NCBI GenBank assembly: GCA_001871075.1
Contig: MNUP01000079.1
Coordinates: 1-25,210, forward strand
Length of the DNA stretch: 25,210 bases
Source of the DNA: Candidatus Desantisbacteria bacterium CG1_02_49_89
Lineage (GTDB): Bacteria > Desantisbacteria > UBA1551
Direction of reading: 5' to 3'
In this document: positions 8,034-15,170 of the stretch, one piece after another
Position numbering within the stretch: position 1 is the first letter of the stretch
How the letters are laid out: the number at the start of each line of letters is the position of its first letter
Position numbers and translations under genes: made by a program
The notes under the pieces: generated by a model
Told to the model about the DNA's origin: nothing
Databases searched by the model: none
What the model saw: the letters and a program-made list of their open reading frames with translations, nothing else

Positions 8034-8891
8034 TTATATGCTCAAAAGGGCTATGCCGGCCGCTCCCAGGAATATGCCGGCATACCCCGCTTTCCTGATC
8101 TTTTCCCTGAACACGATAGCCGAAACTATTGTGCTGACAATGACAGGTCCGGTAAGCGTCACAGGAAAAACACCCGCTGGCGGATAGGTAGTAAGCAGCT
8201 TAAGCGTTAGGAAATTGCCTATAAGGCTGCATGCCGCGCCAGCGGTCCCGAACAGGAAAACCCTGCCGCCCAGCATCTTCCTGCCCGCGCTGAAAATAAA
8301 AAGAAGTATCCCGCCAGCAAGGTAGGTCACAAGCAGGTATGCAAGCAGATCAGACCCGAAACGCGCGGCTGTGGACTGGCAGATGCCGTTGCCCCCGTTT
8401 ATGAAAAAAGAGCTTACGGCGAAAAGAAGCCATTTGCCGCTGCTCGGTTTCTTTTCCCCGGAAGAGCTGGAAGTAATGAGCAGAAGGCTCAGTATTATAA
8501 GGCATATACCCAGTATCCTGAAAGGCCCGATCTTCTCCTTCCAGGCAATAACCGAGAAAACGACAGGTATCAGGAACGAGAGCTGGAACACGGACACGGA
8601 AAACGCGTAGTTGCCTATCTGCGCGGCTTTGGTGAAAAACAGGAACGCGGTTATGCCGCACACGCCCCCGGCTGCGGCCAGCAAAGAACAGAAAAGGGTA
8701 AAATTGACAGGACGGCGGGAAACCAGGACAGCGGCAAGGACCATGACCGCGGAAGACATCGAAACCACAGTGGTAAGCCCCAGCGGCGACATGCCCCTGT
8801 CCGTGCCAAGGCGCATGACAAGCGTTATCAGGCTGAAAACCGTTATGATCACAATAAAATAAATCAGGGCTGTCAAGTGTTCCCCTTTCAC
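8034..8891 (-). CDS. EamA/DMT-superfamily transporter
   Basis: 285 residues, almost entirely hydrophobic, with about ten predicted membrane helices in two five-helix repeats. Residues 1-140 and 151-285 each end in the typical short basic loop and helix (for example WKEKIGPFRILGICLIILSL and FREKIRKAGYAGIFLGAAGI). DMT proteins export or import amino acids, nucleotide sugars or other metabolites across the inner membrane; the substrate is unknown. The GTG at 8891 touches the stop of the upstream DegT gene (TAAGTG), implying coupling. A TTG five codons later, preceded by AAAGGGG, is a plausible alternative start. Confidence 0.85.
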   Translation of the reverse strand: MKGEHLTALIYFIVIITVFSLITLVMRLGTDRGMSPLGLTTVVSMSSAVMVLAAVLVSRRPVNFTLFCSLLAAAGGVCGITAFLFFTKAAQIGNYAFSVSVFQLSFLIPVVFSVIAWKEKIGPFRILGICLIILSLLLITSSSSGEKKPSSGKWLLFAVSSFFINGGNGICQSTAARFGSDLLAYLLVTYLAGGILLFIFSAGRKMLGGRVFLFGTAGAACSLIGNFLTLKLLTTYPPAGVFPVTLTGPVIVSTIVSAIVFREKIRKAGYAGIFLGAAGIALLSI

Positions 8892-10139
8892 TTAGATCTT
8901 CGCCAGCTCCGCGGAGTTCTCTTTTATCTTGGCGACCGCGTCTATTATTTTTTGGACCTTCGGCCGCTTTGAGAGGAGTAAACAATGCGATATCGTGACC
9001 TGCCGGTTCGCGCAGAAATCTTCCGCCGCGGGCAGGCGCAGTTTTTCGTAGTCAGGCAGTTTTCCTATGATCCTGGGCGGGAGGACCTTAGCGATCTGTG
9101 ATCTGCGGAACGCATAATTCTTGTAAAGCGGCACCCCGTACGCTGCGCCCGCGGGTATGCCTTCCGCGTTCAGCGCGCGCAGGAATTTATCCCTGTGCGC
9201 GCCCCCGAAATGTTTTGGATCATATTTAATGATAAAGAAATAGTAGCCCCTTTTCGTGATCCTGCTGTCCCGCGGCAGGGGCTCTGCCCCGCCGATCTTA
9301 CTGAGTTCTTTCGCAAGGAATTCCCCCATCCTGTGCTTGTAATCCGTCTGGTATTTAAGCCTTTTTATCTGGCTTAAGAGCAGCGCGGCCTGTATCTCGC
9401 TGAGCCGGTAGTTGGACGAAAGTATGAAATGCCCGTATCCGGGCTTTCCCACCACTCGGCCTATGTTATGGATGATGGACGCTTCTTCAAAGAGTTTCCG
9501 GTTGTTGGTAATGACCGCCCCGCCTTCTCCTGACGCCAGCGATTTGCTTTCCTGGAAGGAGAACGAGCCGAAGTCCCCGATCGTGCCGGCATGCTTTCCA
9601 CGCCACCTGGTGCCGTGCGCGTGCGCGCAGTCCTCAACAAGAAGGAGCCTGTGCTTTCTTGCAATGGACCTTATACTGTCAAGGTCAACCGGATACCCGC
9701 CGTAGTGGACGACGATTATCGCTTTTGTCCGTTTTGTTATGGATTCCTCGATCGACCTTGGGCTTATCTGGGCTGTGTCAGGGTCGCAATCCGCGAATAC
9801 GGGTATCGCGCCGACCTCGCTGACAGCGCTTGCGGTCGCTATAAAAGTCACTGCAGGCACTATTACCTCATCCCCGATCCGCACGCCGCCGGCTTTAAGC
9901 GAGAGCTCAAGCGTGACCGTTCCGTTTGAAACCGCAAGAGCGTATTTCGCCCCGGTCCACTTCGCGTATTCGTGCTCAAACCTTTCTGCCCAGGAACCCG
10001 GGTATATCCGGCACCACCTGCGGCCTTTAAGCGCTTCCTCCACCGTTTTTATATCGCTTTTGTCCACCATGGGCCAGGGAGGTGTTTTCAGCCCTCCCTC
10101 TGCCACTGGTTTCCCGCCAAGCACCGCAAGCTTTGCCAT
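8892..10139 (-). CDS. DegT/DnrJ/EryC1/StrS-family PLP aminotransferase (second copy)
   Basis: 415 residues from the ATG at 10139, chosen because GGAGG lies 5 nt upstream; an in-frame TTG at 10151 overlaps that ribosome binding site and is unlikely. Motifs are GDEVIVPAVTF near 89-99, VEDCAHAHG with the PLP aspartate at 170, and SFQESKSLASGEGG with the PLP lysine at 199. The N-terminal GGLKTPPWPMVDKSD resembles the AHBA-synthase-like branch often seen in environmental genomes, but a substrate cannot be named. It is only distantly similar to the first DegT gene and, like it, lies downstream of a deacetylase gene. It is directly coupled to the EamA transporter gene. Confidence 0.9.
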   Translation of the reverse strand: MAKLAVLGGKPVAEGGLKTPPWPMVDKSDIKTVEEALKGRRWCRIYPGSWAERFEHEYAKWTGAKYALAVSNGTVTLELSLKAGGVRIGDEVIVPAVTFIATASAVSEVGAIPVFADCDPDTAQISPRSIEESITKRTKAIIVVHYGGYPVDLDSIRSIARKHRLLLVEDCAHAHGTRWRGKHAGTIGDFGSFSFQESKSLASGEGGAVITNNRKLFEEASIIHNIGRVVGKPGYGHFILSSNYRLSEIQAALLLSQIKRLKYQTDYKHRMGEFLAKELSKIGGAEPLPRDSRITKRGYYFFIIKYDPKHFGGAHRDKFLRALNAEGIPAGAAYGVPLYKNYAFRRSQIAKVLPPRIIGKLPDYEKLRLPAAEDFCANRQVTISHCLLLSKRPKVQKIIDAVAKIKENSAELAKI

Positions 10140-10151
10140 AAAGACCTCCAA

Positions 10152-10283
10152 AGCGTATCAGAGTATCAGCGTGTCAGCGTGTCAAAGTAAAAACATGGAA
10201 TCTATTTTAAAACTTATTAAGCTTATCTATAGCTTTGGCTTGTTTTTTACTCTGATACGTTGACACTTTGATACGTTGACACG
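10152..10283. repeat. Inverted clusters of GTGTCA/TGACAC microrepeats
   Basis: About 40 bp of GTATCAGAGTATCAGCGTGTC-type units at the right side of the DegT gene face a similar inverted cluster (CTGATACGTTGACACTTTGA) next to the deacetylase stop, with an AT-rich core between. Together they could form a long imperfect hairpin. The same TGACACGTTGACACG units occur at 12314-12375. No gene is visible. Confidence 0.65.
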
Positions 10284-11135
10284 TTATTTTAAGGATTTGC
10301 TGAACGTGGTCCACCCCGAAACTCCAATGGAGCGCAGCCAGGAGAACAATTCCTCGTAAAGCGGCCGCACCCGGTCCCAGGCAGACATCATCGCCCAGTA
10401 ATGGGAGCCGAAAATGCCGGTCCCGCGGTCACCGAGTTCCCTGATGTAATTCTTCATTTCGCTTTTGAACAGGTCTATCCTGTCCGCGTATTCGTTCTCA
10501 GGAAGGCCGAAAATAACAAGGTCTTCCATGCACCCCATTTCAAGAACGCCCTCAAATTCCGCCGGCAGCCTGAAGTCCGGGTCCCACCTGCGGTGTTCGG
10601 GATTTTTTGTGGCGGTATAAGCGGTCGCGAGCGGGTTTATGCCCCTGCTTGACGAATATTTTATGCCCGCGCCTGCCAGGGCTTTGTAGGCTTCCCCGCA
10701 CATGCCGAAACACGGGGACCTGAAAACAAGCGGTTTGCGCCCGAACGCCTGTTTGTAAATTTTCACGCCGGTGTTGATTTTTTCGCCCAGCCTCTCAACC
10801 GTATGTTCCTTTTCCCACTTCTTCCTGTTGCTTTCATATTCATTAAGGACCTTTGTGTTGAGTATGGTAGAATTTTTCGAAGGCAGCCCGAACTCAAGGC
10901 AGGTGTCGTGCCTCAGGCCGTGCAGCTGGAAATCATGCCCCCTGGTTTTGGCGCGCTCTACCGCCTTCATCAGGTCTTTTTTTTCATACCCGGGCTTGCC
11001 TCCCGCGAAGGGAACCCAGAAGAACGTTCCGGGAATACCCATGCCTTCAAGCCACGCGCATACTTCCTCAAACCACCGTATATGCTGGGGGTTGTCTGTC
11101 CCGCCGATATCGTCGTTCGTGAAAATGAACCGCAC
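10284..11135 (-). CDS. Polysaccharide deacetylase-like (NodB-fold) protein, second copy
   Basis: 283 residues. It has the NodB-type acidic motif FTNDDIGG (Asp8, Asp9), a His-x3-His motif in QLHGLRH (His72, His76) and FRSPCFGMCGEAYKAL, which matches the RxPxG motif region. These are the metal and substrate residues of family-4 carbohydrate esterases and the related DUF2334 group. There is no signal peptide. The start is GTG at 11135 with GGAG about 6 nt upstream. The target is unknown: a sugar nucleotide, free acetyl-sugar or polysaccharide are all possible. It precedes the second DegT gene, repeating the deacetylase-to-DegT order of 3665-1499. Confidence 0.78.
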   Translation of the reverse strand: MRFIFTNDDIGGTDNPQHIRWFEEVCAWLEGMGIPGTFFWVPFAGGKPGYEKKDLMKAVERAKTRGHDFQLHGLRHDTCLEFGLPSKNSTILNTKVLNEYESNRKKWEKEHTVERLGEKINTGVKIYKQAFGRKPLVFRSPCFGMCGEAYKALAGAGIKYSSSRGINPLATAYTATKNPEHRRWDPDFRLPAEFEGVLEMGCMEDLVIFGLPENEYADRIDLFKSEMKNYIRELGDRGTGIFGSHYWAMMSAWDRVRPLYEELFSWLRSIGVSGWTTFSKSLK

Positions 11136-11322
11136 TTCCGCTCCAAAACCACACGATTACACAGAGTTCCAACAGATGACCCGCTTCATCGGCGGGTTAT
11201 TGTCCATTGGACCCGCAGGGCGCGGCAATCTGAATATTTGAGATTGCTTCATTTCATTCGCAATGACATTTCTCGTGAAATCGCGTGAAATCTCGTGGTT
11301 ATATGTTTTGCCTCGATCTGAA
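11136..11322. repeat. Gap with GATTGC...GCAATG hairpin and AAATCTCGTG repeats
   Basis: No gene is visible. GATTGCTTCATTTCATTCGC followed by AATGAC (11242-11267) forms a small hairpin. It is followed by degenerate CTCGTGAAATCGCGTGAAAT repeats. No terminator for apbE could be seen. Confidence 0.5.
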
Positions 11323-12303
11323 TTATTCCGTGGCAAGGATTTGTTCATCGGAAGTGATGATAACGCCCCTGGCTTTCATTTTCTTAAGCAGCGCAAGCCC
11401 TTTTTCAGGGCCCAGCACGAACATGCTCGTAGAAAGCCAGTCCGCCGCCATACTGTCTTCCGCGATCACGGTCGCGCTGATAACGCCTTCAGCCGGGTAG
11501 CCGGTGCGCGGGTCAAAGATGTGGTGGAACCTTTTTTGCTTCCCTTCCTGGAAACCCATAAAGAACCTTTCGTAATCCCCGGATGTCGTAACGGTCCTGT
11601 CTTTTACGGTTAAGGTCTTCAGGATGCCTTCCTTTCTCGGGTTTTTTATGCCTATGCGCCAGGCTGTTCCCATGGCGTACAGGTCGCCGCCTGCCTTCAC
11701 TATGGCTTTCCTGATGCCTTCCTTTTTAAGGACTTCGGCTGCCTTGCCGACCGCAAATCCCTTTGCGATCCCGCCAAGGTTCACCTGCACTCCTTTTTTC
11801 CTGAAATAGATCAGGTTGTTCTTTTCGTCAATAATTATGTTCTTATAGCCCACCAGCTCCAGCGCCTTCTTTATCTGTTTTTCGGAAGGTAGTGCGTGCC
11901 TGCCATTAGCAGGGCTAAAGCCCTGCGCTACATTAGAAACTGGACCAAAGCCCCACAAGGAAACGACAGGGGCGACTGTAACGTCAAAAGCGCCTTCTGT
12001 CGCGTCGCCCGCCTTCACTGCCTCCTTCATCACTTCCATAAATTCCGGTGAAGGATCTTTGATCGTTCCTGTGCGGTTAAGCACGGAAGCTTCGCTTCCG
12101 GGATCAAAGACGCTCAATGTCTTTTCAATGCCCGCGATCCTGTCAAAAGCCTTTCCCGCGGCTTCCCTTGCTTTGGTTCCGTCCGCCCTGATGGTGATCT
12201 CCACAAAGGTCCCCATCATCATCCTTGTTTCTTTGTACGGCGGCTGCGAGCAGCCGCATAATAAAACGGTGTAAAGTGTAACGTGTAACGTGTAAAGCAG
12301 CAT
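11323..12303 (-). CDS. apbE: FAD:protein FMN transferase (ApbE), lipoprotein
   Basis: 326 residues from the ATG at 12303. Upstream codons are open but run through repeat DNA, so I reject a longer start. A short hydrophobic leader ends in the lipobox LLCGC, so the mature protein is probably anchored at residue Cys17 to the outer face of the inner membrane. ApbE hallmarks follow: MMMGTFVEITI, SVFDPGSEASVLNR, GAFDVTVAPVVSLWGFGP, VNLGGIAKGFAVGKA, AGGDLYAMG, and HHIFDPRTGYPAEGV near the C-terminus, where the metal and FAD bind. ApbE transfers FMN from FAD to a Thr of target proteins, here most likely RnfD and RnfG. Two oddities are an in-frame palindromic insertion (VAQGFSPANG) and a leader encoded by tandem repeats. 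The ribosome binding site is weak. Confidence 0.93.
   Translation of the reverse strand: MLLYTLHVTLYTVLLCGCSQPPYKETRMMMGTFVEITIRADGTKAREAAGKAFDRIAGIEKTLSVFDPGSEASVLNRTGTIKDPSPEFMEVMKEAVKAGDATEGAFDVTVAPVVSLWGFGPVSNVAQGFSPANGRHALPSEKQIKKALELVGYKNIIIDEKNNLIYFRKKGVQVNLGGIAKGFAVGKAAEVLKKEGIRKAIVKAGGDLYAMGTAWRIGIKNPRKEGILKTLTVKDRTVTTSGDYERFFMGFQEGKQKRFHHIFDPRTGYPAEGVISATVIAEDSMAADWLSTSMFVLGPEKGLALLKKMKARGVIITSDEQILATE
11894..11941 (-). repeat. In-frame palindromic insertion in apbE
   Basis: AGCAGGGCTAAAGCCCTGCG (starting 11908) is a palindrome translated as NVAQGFSPAN between the conserved WGFGPV and the helix beginning LPSEKQIKKAL. Known ApbE proteins have only a short linker there, to my knowledge. 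Confidence 0.7.
12264..12302 (-). repeat. Tandem TTACACG repeat encoding the ApbE leader
   Basis: Degenerate copies of a 7-9-mer (TTACACGTTACACGTTACAC on the minus strand) are read as LYTLHVTLYTV, the hydrophobic leader just before the lipobox. Confidence 0.7.
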
Positions 12304-12376
12304 CTTTCTAAACTTTGACACGTTGACACGCTGCCTGCCCGCCAACGCTTTCTGGGTGGGACACGTTGACACGTTT
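12304..12376. repeat. Gap with TGACACGTTGACACG tandem repeats
   Basis: Two clusters of TTGACACG units flank a short CTGCCTGCCCGCC segment between amrS and apbE. This is the same family as 10152-10283. No promoter could be seen, so apbE is probably cotranscribed with amrS. Confidence 0.6.
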
Positions 12377-13360
12377 TTACTGGATGACATCAACTTTCTC
12401 CCCACAGTAACCACACTTGCCTTCCTTTACTTTGAATCTGGTGACGCTGAAACCGCTGCGCTCTATGACAGGCTTGCCGCATTTGGGGCAGTAGGTCGCG
12501 TCGGATCCCGGGTCCCAGACGTTGCCTATGTAAACATATTTTAATTTTTTCATCGCGATCTTTCTCGCGGTTTTGAGCGTATCTTCCGGAGTGGGCGGTA
12601 TATCCATTTTGTAACAGGGATGGTACCTGGAAAAATGCAGGGGGATGTCCGCCCCAACTTCCGCCACCCAGTCCACGAGTTTAGCGATCTTCTCCGGGCT
12701 GTCGTTCAGGGTCGGGACAACAAGGTTTGTAAGCTCGATGTGCGCCTTCCCGTGCATCGCCTTTATGGTGTCCAGCACCGGCCCCAGTTTCCCTTTGCAG
12801 ATCTTTGCGTAGAAATCCTCGTCCATGGCCTTAAGGTCTATGTTCGCCGCGTCAATAAAGGGCAGGACCTCCGCAAGCGGCTCCCTGCTTACAGAACCGT
12901 TTGTCACAAGCACGTTCTTGAGCCCTGCCTTTTTCGCCAGCCTTGCCGTTTCCAGCACGAACTCAAACCATATAAAAGGCTCGTTGTAGGTATAGCATAT
13001 CCCGAACGATGCGTGCTTCTGCGCTGTCCTGACCGCCTGTTCGGGCGTGATCTCGTCCACCGGTGCCTTTGCGTCCTGTGAAATGGACCAGTTCTGGCAG
13101 AAATCGCAGTGGAAATTGCACCCGGCTGTGCCCATGGAAAGGATAGTTGAGCCCGGATGGAAATGGTAAAGCGGTTTTTTTTCGATCGGGTCCATTGAAA
13201 TAGAAGTAACCTTCCCATAATTCAGGGAATAGAGCTTACCGCCCGTGTTCCTGCGGACACCGCAGACCCCGGCCTTACCCTCAGAGATAATGCAGTTATG
13301 GGGGCATAGCAGGCACTTTGTTTTTTCGCCCTGCTTTTCCCAGTACAGCGCCTCTTTCAT
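12377..13360 (-). CDS. amrS: AmmeMemoRadiSam-type radical SAM enzyme (PflA/YjjW-like)
   Basis: 327 residues. The radical SAM cluster motif is CNFHCDFC (Cys81, Cys85, Cys88). An N-terminal four-cysteine cluster (Cys16, 19, 23, 33, in CLLCPHNC and GVCG) is typical of the AmmeMemoRadiSam group. A C-terminal zinc ribbon (CPKCG and CGYCG) is an extra. Other family features are TYNEPFIWFEF and LVTNGSV. The enzyme would generate a 5'-deoxyadenosyl radical; its physiological product is not established. The usual partners AMMECR1 and Memo are not in the window. The gene is transcribed from the promoter at 13515-13542, with AGGAAG 6 nt before the ATG. Its position beside apbE and rnf may be chance. Confidence 0.88.
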   Translation of the reverse strand: MKEALYWEKQGEKTKCLLCPHNCIISEGKAGVCGVRRNTGGKLYSLNYGKVTSISMDPIEKKPLYHFHPGSTILSMGTAGCNFHCDFCQNWSISQDAKAPVDEITPEQAVRTAQKHASFGICYTYNEPFIWFEFVLETARLAKKAGLKNVLVTNGSVSREPLAEVLPFIDAANIDLKAMDEDFYAKICKGKLGPVLDTIKAMHGKAHIELTNLVVPTLNDSPEKIAKLVDWVAEVGADIPLHFSRYHPCYKMDIPPTPEDTLKTARKIAMKKLKYVYIGNVWDPGSDATYCPKCGKPVIERSGFSVTRFKVKEGKCGYCGEKVDVIQ

Positions 13361-13370
13361 TATAACTTCC

Positions 13371-13410
13371 TGATTACGGTGATTTTAAAAAGATGATTTC
13401 GGTGATTATA
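13371..13410. repeat. GATTACGGTGATT tandem element, half copy
   Basis: GATTACGGTGATTTTAAAAA followed by a GATTTCGGTGATTATA unit. This matches the left half of the elements at 15090-15170 and 19764-19840. The matching right half lies about 170 bp away at 13579-13617, with the amrS promoter and the rnf terminator between. Confidence 0.65.
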
Positions 13411-13445
13411 AAATTTTTTACCCAAAACCATTAATCTTTTAATCT

Positions 13446-13463
13446 ATTGATCTGCTGATCAAT
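13446..13463. promoter_or_regulatory. Palindrome ATTGATC-TGCT-GATCAAT in the amrS leader
   Basis: A perfect 7-bp inverted repeat flanked by CATTAATC and ATTAATC units lies about 50-60 nt downstream of the predicted amrS transcription start. It could be an operator or just another microrepeat cluster; nothing decides. Confidence 0.35.
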
Positions 13464-13514
13464 CCATTAATCAAATACTATATAATGTTATTTGATAAAC
13501 TTTATGCAATAAAT

Positions 13515-13542
13515 AGTATATCATATTTCATGTGAAAGTCAA
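13515..13542 (-). promoter_or_regulatory. Sigma-70 promoter of the amrS-apbE unit
   Basis: On the minus strand, TTGACT (13542-13537), a 16-nt spacer and TATACT (13520-13515). It sits directly downstream of the rnf terminator and in AT-rich DNA, giving a leader of roughly 150 nt before the amrS ATG. Confidence 0.75.
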
Positions 13543-13550
13543 GACGAAAT

Positions 13551-13578
13551 AAAAAAAGCAAGGTTTTTCCTTGCTTTT
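13551..13578 (-). terminator. Intrinsic terminator of the rnf operon
   Basis: Minus-strand AAAAGCAAGG, loop AAAAA, CCTTGCTTTT and a run of seven Ts: a 10-bp stem with a U tract, 42 nt after the rnfB stop codon. Confidence 0.88.
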
Positions 13579-13617
13579 AATAATCACCGGGATCTCTTTT
13601 TGAAATCACTGTAATCT
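13579..13617. repeat. Right-half copy of the AATCACTGTAATC element
   Basis: AATAATCACCGGGATCTCTT and then AAATCACTGTAATC match the right half of the elements at 15090-15170 and 19764-19840. It fills the space between the rnfB stop and the terminator. Confidence 0.6.
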
Positions 13618-13619
13618 TG

Positions 13620-14408
13620 CTATAATTTATGGATGGCTTTTTGCGGGCATTTCTCTGCGCATATCCCGCACTGGTTACATTTTGCGTAGTCGATCACCGC
13701 GAGGTTGTTGACCATTGTTATCGCCTGAACCGGGCAGGCTTTCTCGCATATGCGGCAGGCAATGCAGGCAATGGCGCACACTTCTTTCGCCCTTTTCCCA
13801 CGGTCAAGGTTCCTGCATACCACAAGGACCTTCTGGCTGCGCGGCACCATCGATATAAGGCCGCGGGGGCAGGCCTTGACGCATTTTTGGCAGGACCTGC
13901 ATTTCTTCGGGTCAATAGAGGCAAGGCCTTCGGGCGTTATGCTGATGGCGTCAAACGGGCATACCTTCGCGCAGCTGCCCAGACCCAGGCATCCGTAAAC
14001 GCACGCCTTGTCCCCGGTATAAAGAAGAGCGGCTGCCTGGCAATTCTCAATGCCGCTGTATTTGTATTTCTTCACAGCCTGTTTCGCGCCTGCCCTGCAA
14101 GCTACGAAAGCCACAAGTTCGGCTTTCGGCTCTATTTCAACGCCCAGTATCCTGGCTATTTTCTTCACGGTCTCAGGCCCGCCCGCGACGCAGGCGTTTG
14201 CCTCTGCCTTCCCTTTTGCCAGCGCCTCTGCAAGGCCCTGGCATCCCGGGAAGCCGCACGCGCCGCAGTTCGCGCCCGGAAGGAGCTCAAGTATTTCCGC
14301 TTCCCTGGGGTCAATCTCAACCGCAAGCCTGTTGAAGGCCACGGAAAGAATTATTCCGAACGCAAGCCCCAGACCCCCAAGAGCGACCGCAGCGATTAAA
14401 ACATTCAT
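13620..14408 (-). CDS. rnfB: Rnf complex iron-sulfur subunit RnfB
   Basis: 262 residues. An N-terminal membrane helix (about 2-25) is followed by the RnfB-specific four-cysteine cluster NCGACGFPGC with Cys48, 51, 56 and 73. Four ferredoxin-like cysteine runs come next: CLGLGSCAKVCP, CRSCQKCVKACP, CIACRICEKACP and CNQCGICAEKCP. RnfB takes electrons from reduced ferredoxin on the cytoplasmic side and passes them into the membrane part of the Rnf complex, which couples ferredoxin:NAD+ oxidoreduction to Na+ or H+ translocation. It is the last gene of the operon, as in Acetobacterium-type clusters, and is followed by a terminator. The ATG at 14408 has GGAG about 6 nt upstream. Its length is ordinary or slightly short for the multi-cluster type. 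Confidence 0.96.
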   Translation of the reverse strand: MNVLIAAVALGGLGLAFGIILSVAFNRLAVEIDPREAEILELLPGANCGACGFPGCQGLAEALAKGKAEANACVAGGPETVKKIARILGVEIEPKAELVAFVACRAGAKQAVKKYKYSGIENCQAAALLYTGDKACVYGCLGLGSCAKVCPFDAISITPEGLASIDPKKCRSCQKCVKACPRGLISMVPRSQKVLVVCRNLDRGKRAKEVCAIACIACRICEKACPVQAITMVNNLAVIDYAKCNQCGICAEKCPQKAIHKL

Positions 14409-14417
14409 TCTGTCTCC

Positions 14418-14466
14418 AAATCCCCCTATTTCCCCCTTTGCTAAAGGGGGATATCAGGGGGATTAA
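14418..14466. repeat. Palindromic CCCCCTTT-GCT-AAAGGGGG repeat between rnfA and rnfB
   Basis: Two nested inverted pairs: AATCCCCC with GGGGGATT outside, TCCCCCTTT with AAAGGGGGA inside. A second copy is at 19427-19473. Its transcript would form a stable hairpin inside the operon. Confidence 0.8.
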
Positions 14467-14477
14467 GATGTTCGAAA

Positions 14478-15071
14478 TCACAAACCAAACAACCCCTTAA
14501 AACCAAGGAACGCGAGGGACATAAGGCTCGCGGTAATGAACGCTATCGGATAGCCCTTGAACGCTTTCGGAACAGGCGCTGTGTCTATGCGCTCCCTTAT
14601 GCCGGCGAAAAGCACTATGGCAAAGCAGTACCCGATCGCCACCCCCATCGTGTATACTATGCTTTTCACGAAGCCCAGGTTGTAATCTATGCAGAGGAAC
14701 GCCGCCGCGAGCACGGCGCAGTTCACGACTATAAGCGGGAGATAGATGCCCAGCGCCCTGTAAAGGGCGGGAGCGGTTTTTCTTACGAACATCTCCTCAA
14801 GCTGAACAAAAGTCGCGATCGTGAGTATGAAAGCCGCGGTTCGAAGATAGGTAAGGTCAAAGGGAACCAGGATGAAATGGTACACGAGCCACGTAACGGT
14901 TGATGACATCGCCATAACGAATATGACGGCCATCCCCATTCCTATGGACGCTTCCATGCTGTTGGAAATGCCGAAGAACGAGCAGAGCGCTATGAACCGT
15001 ATGAGCAGGATGTTATTGACCAGCATAGCGCTGAGGAAGATCAGGAATAAGTTCATATTGTTGCTTATCAT
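14478..15071 (-). CDS. rnfA: Rnf complex membrane subunit RnfA
   Basis: 197 residues with six membrane helices and the paired half-motifs that RnfA shares with RnfE and NqrD/E (LVNNILLIRFIALCSFFG, YLPLIVVNCAVL, GIRERID). RnfA and RnfE form an inverted-topology heterodimer in the inner membrane that binds a [2Fe-2S] cluster at the interface, through conserved cysteines (for example the one in ALCSFFG and in VVNCAV). The ATG at 15071 is preceded by GGGGGTG; an internal ATG five codons on has no ribosome binding site. The gene sits between two repeat elements. Confidence 0.96.
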   Translation of the reverse strand: MISNNMNLFLIFLSAMLVNNILLIRFIALCSFFGISNSMEASIGMGMAVIFVMAMSSTVTWLVYHFILVPFDLTYLRTAAFILTIATFVQLEEMFVRKTAPALYRALGIYLPLIVVNCAVLAAAFLCIDYNLGFVKSIVYTMGVAIGYCFAIVLFAGIRERIDTAPVPKAFKGYPIAFITASLMSLAFLGFKGLFGL

Positions 15072-15089
15072 GTCACCCCCGATGAACTT

Positions 15090-15170
15090 GATTACGGTGA
15101 TTATCGTAGACTGCGATTACGGTGATATTTAAATAATCACTGTAATCTCTTTAAAAAATCACTGTAATCA
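15090..15170. repeat. GATTACGGTGAT / ATCACTGTAATC intergenic element (copy between rnfE and rnfA)
   Basis: Two direct GATTACGGTGATT-type units are followed by two inverted AATCACTGTAATC units, so the roughly 80-bp element can fold into a long hairpin. It is nearly identical in plan and sequence to 19764-19840. Half copies are at 13371-13410, 13579-13617 and 15765-15794. Confidence 0.8.

Noticed and set aside
12304-12414. Longer N-terminus for ApbE
   Set aside because: It would run through TGACACG repeats into the amrS gene, and the lipobox leader follows the ATG at 12303 at the right distance.
13629-14399. Long plus-strand open frame of 256 codons opposite rnfB
   Set aside because: It is an antisense shadow of the cysteine-rich, GC-rich rnfB gene with no family resemblance.
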